Below, piece after piece: positions 37,192-39,282 of a DNA stretch of 39,282 bases. Where the stretch lies: assembly GCA_017847725.1 (NCBI GenBank), contig JAGAXW010000030.1:1-39282 (forward strand), in the 5' to 3' direction. Positions within the stretch are counted from its first letter, which is position 1; each line of letters starts with the position of its first letter. Both the position numbers and the translations under genes were made by a program. Below the pieces are notes generated by a model. It ran no database searches and had not been told where the DNA came from. It was given only the letters and a program-made list of their open reading frames with translations. Source of the DNA: Prevotella sp. GTDB lineage: Bacteria; Bacteroidota; Bacteroidia; Bacteroidales; Bacteroidaceae.

Positions 37192-38439
37192 TCAGTCGAT
37201 ACAAAATTCTAGTTGTAATTCTTTTGATTCTTCCGCAAGCTTTTTTTTACGGTTATATTCTTTTTGGGACAATTCAAAGATATGAGGGAATTCTTTGTCT
37301 GTAGTTCCTTTGTATCTTGAATAAGGAACTATATTGTGGTTGTCTTCATTTCCGCTCAATTCCCCCTGATCATATTTTAATATTTGTGAAGCTGCCATAT
37401 ATCCTAGCCCTACTGGAACCGCATTGCCTATTTGCTTATAAATATCATTGAGATCACCATCAAACTCCCAGTTATCGGGGAATTGCTGAATCCTGGCATA
37501 TTCCTTGATGCTTAAAGGACGTAACTCTGTCGGATGGCACAACAAGGTTGCAGGCATGGTCGGGCTTGTTACCAAGGTTGGCGAAGGTCGCTTAAAACTT
37601 AATCGTCTATAGAAGCCCGTCCTCCCTCCAGGCAAATCATAGGCTCCTCCCATAGCCTCTTTTGCGATTTCCTTTGGCAAAGATGTCCAGTATTGCCCTT
37701 CACCTATATATTGCATGTAATTCTCAGTCTTGTTTCTTAATGGTATGAAATCACACTCGTCTGCATTTACCAAGTCAGAAGCAACATCGCCAAATGTAAC
37801 CCATCTTGCAGTTCCGTTGACGGCATTCTCGCTGTGGGTAGGCTGTGGTAATGGGATTCGATTGCCAGTACTTGAACCAAAAATAATCATTCTTTCTCTT
37901 ATTTGAGGAACCCCGTAATTAGCAGCATTGAACAGAGCATAGCTAATTGTATATCCCATTTTCCTGAATTCTTGAGTCAGGAAACACATTACACTCCCTT
38001 TAATGTCTTTGATGTTTTCATATTCACAATAGTCATCTGGTACTTTATTCAGTTTGGCAGATAATAACCCCCTGACATTTTCAAGAATAAAATATTTTGG
38101 TTTTATGTCAGTAATAACTCTGAGGTATTGAATTATAACATTACCCCTAAAATCGTCAAGCCCCCTTCTCGCACCTGCTGTGCTGAAGGCCTGACAAGGC
38201 GGCCCACCTACGACTATAAACACATCTTCAGCATTCAGACCAGCCGTATCCAGCATTTCCTCTGTTGGGATGCTGTTTATGTCTCTGTCTATAACAGGGA
38301 TTTTTGTGTTTCGCCGAATAGTATTTACTGCATTCTTGTTCATTTCAACACAGAGTCTAATATCTATTCCTGCTTTTTCCACTCCAAGGTCTAATCCCAT
38401 TGCACCTGAGAATAGTGAAATTGCATTATATTTGCTCAT
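37192..38439 (-). CDS. DNA (cytosine-5) methyltransferase
   Basis: A 415-residue C5 methyltransferase that protects host sites from the adjacent endonuclease. Motif I AISLFSGAMGLDLG binds SAM, motif IV GGPPCQAFSTAG carries the catalytic Cys82, motif VI is LENVRG (Glu120), motif VIII QIRERMIIFG, and motifs IX-X are ARIQQFPDNWEF and YKQIGNAVPVGLG. The target-recognition region lies around residues 245-310. It is the first gene of the restriction operon. Confidence 0.95.
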   Translation of the reverse strand: MSKYNAISLFSGAMGLDLGVEKAGIDIRLCVEMNKNAVNTIRRNTKIPVIDRDINSIPTEEMLDTAGLNAEDVFIVVGGPPCQAFSTAGARRGLDDFRGNVIIQYLRVITDIKPKYFILENVRGLLSAKLNKVPDDYCEYENIKDIKGSVMCFLTQEFRKMGYTISYALFNAANYGVPQIRERMIIFGSSTGNRIPLPQPTHSENAVNGTARWVTFGDVASDLVNADECDFIPLRNKTENYMQYIGEGQYWTSLPKEIAKEAMGGAYDLPGGRTGFYRRLSFKRPSPTLVTSPTMPATLLCHPTELRPLSIKEYARIQQFPDNWEFDGDLNDIYKQIGNAVPVGLGYMAASQILKYDQGELSGNEDNHNIVPYSRYKGTTDKEFPHIFELSQKEYNRKKKLAEESKELQLEFCID

Positions 38440-38466
38440 TTATAATAGACAATTTATTTTTTTGCG

Positions 38467-38474
38467 CAAAGATA
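38467..38474 (-). promoter_or_regulatory. Probable -7 box of the restriction-modification operon
   Basis: TATCTTTG on the minus strand fits TAnnTTTG and lies 28 nt before the methyltransferase ATG. No -33 TTTG is found at the expected distance. Confidence 0.5.
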
Positions 38475-38564
38475 CGAATTTTCCATGAGAGACGTAACTA
38501 TTTCCCACAATTTTATACATCTTTTGATAGTAACTCAATTCATATTCTGTATTTCTCTGTCTAT

Positions 38565-38760
38565 GAAGACGTGCAGCTATGGTATCAGCTGGGCAGGATT
38601 GACTACGACACGTTCTGCCAAGAATTTCAAGGACTCAGTTCTTAAGACTCGCTACGCTCATATAAGCGGCAAAGCCGAGCGGGATGGACGGCAAGCGTAC
38701 ACCTCTCGACGGCAGACAGCTCAAACGGTATATAGCCTCGATGCGCGAGGTGGTGGATTT
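38565..38760 (+). other. Degenerate coding debris without a complete gene
   Basis: The region holds two protein-like fragments on the plus strand in different frames: YEDVQLWYQLGRIDYDTFCQ and further to TAA near 38645, and MDGKRTPLDGRQLKRYIASM with REVVDFYKS from 38684. Neither has a proper start or full length and I recognise no family. The stretch 38475-38564 shows nothing else. Confidence 0.3.
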
Positions 38761-39144
38761 TTATAAGTCTTTAGGATTTAAATCGTTGAATGACTGTTCA
38801 AACTGTTCTTTGATCCACAATGGTGGGTTGTCTTCAATTTTGTGAATACGGCTCTTCGCGATGTGCAGGGCGACGTTCCATTATCGTGCGATGAGATAGG
38901 AATAACGGCCTTGACCAGGTTGCGCTGTACGATGAAGTACATGATAGGTGCGTGTCTTGCGGTCAAGGCTTACACGATCCTCGCTGCCGTCAGGGTTTGC
39001 AAGGTAAATATTTCCCTCTTTGTCGAAAAAGGGTACAGAAACGCCTTGCTGCCATGCCTCTAGGTAGATTTTCTCCACTTCTTGACGCACAGCCTCGTTC
39101 ACCTCCTTGACGGTCTTTCCGTTGGGCAGTTCAATATTTTCGGG
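38761..39144 (-). pseudogene. Disrupted hypothetical gene
   Basis: A minus-strand reading begins after TGA (39147-39145) as PENIELPNGKTVKEV and continues through FFDKEGNIYLANPDGSEDRV and HRTAQPGQGRYSYLIAR to an in-frame TAA at 38883-38881. The same frame then stays open (WNVALHIAKSRIHKIEDNPP, then LWIKEQFEQSF) to TAA at 38763-38761. The 5' end is lost at the border with the IS to the right. The family is not recognised. Confidence 0.5.
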
Positions 39145-39165
39145 TCACATGAAAAAACGTGTGGC

Positions 39166-39282
39166 TTATGCGTAGATTTTTGTCAATCTGAACAGGAAAA
39201 ACTTTCTATCTATGATGCCACGCAACAGAGCCCTGAATTGTTTCACTTTTGCATTAAAGGATTCAGCAGATGCATTTGTAGA
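39166..39282 (-). mobile_element. ISAon1/ISL3-type transposase, C-terminal part
   Basis: The minus strand encodes ASAESFNAKVKQFRALLRG and then IIDRKFFLFRLTKIYA before TAA (39168-39166), the C-terminus of an ISAon1-type transposase. It runs off the window end, so the rest is unseen. It differs in sequence from the copy at position 3, so it is a different IS of the same family. The IS right end must lie in 39145-39165. Confidence 0.8.

Noticed and set aside
38881-38883. Recoding or readthrough of the TAA stop
   Set aside because: The gene has also lost its start at the IS border, so decay explains the stop more simply.

Overview
The window comes from a Bacteroidota chromosome, most likely a Prevotella/Segatella-like member of Bacteroidales. 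The pointers are promoters of the Bacteroides type (-7 box TAnnTTTG, -33 TTTG), a short primary sigma factor without region 1.1, AddAB-type recombination proteins, a DUF5686-like outer-membrane protein, a reverse-order rubrerythrin and ISAon1-type transposases. These assignments rest on motif recognition in the sequence; no search was run.

Left part (1-20.9 kb, mostly minus strand). A decayed ISAon1-type transposase is followed by a four-tRNA cluster (Thr-CGT, Gly-CCC, Ser-GCT, Glu-CTC) read from two promoters and closed by one terminator. Then come uvrA, an addB-addA-DUF5686 operon, rpoD, a lon-tgt-lptG-DEAD helicase operon and recQ. This is a core block for DNA repair, transcription, protein quality control and envelope assembly.

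Middle (20.9-31.7 kb, plus strand). An AraC-type regulator overlaps a dipeptidyl-peptidase III gene, followed by an AlkD-like protein. Next is a striking 450-bp non-coding palindromic element. Then come fur-purA-hisS-esterase, a rubrerythrin, and a beta-helix lipoprotein with a WecB-like protein that has lost most catalytic residues of its family.

Right part (31.7-39.3 kb) is an AT-rich accessory island. It holds a hipBA module, an IS remnant reduced to its two ends, an antitoxin-like protein with a beheaded RelE/HigB toxin and a HigA antitoxin, and a defence cluster: C5 DNA methyltransferase, PD-(D/E)XK endonuclease, a truncated YbjQ-like ORF and an unrecognised 562-residue protein with its own PD-(D/E)XK signature. 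It ends in gene debris and a second ISAon1-type transposase. Both window ends lie inside transposases of the same family, as expected where an assembly breaks at a repeat.

The best candidates for something undescribed are the 450-bp palindromic element at 24.0-24.5 kb, with five exact 22-bp hairpin units, and the restriction cluster with the extra 562-residue nuclease-like protein.
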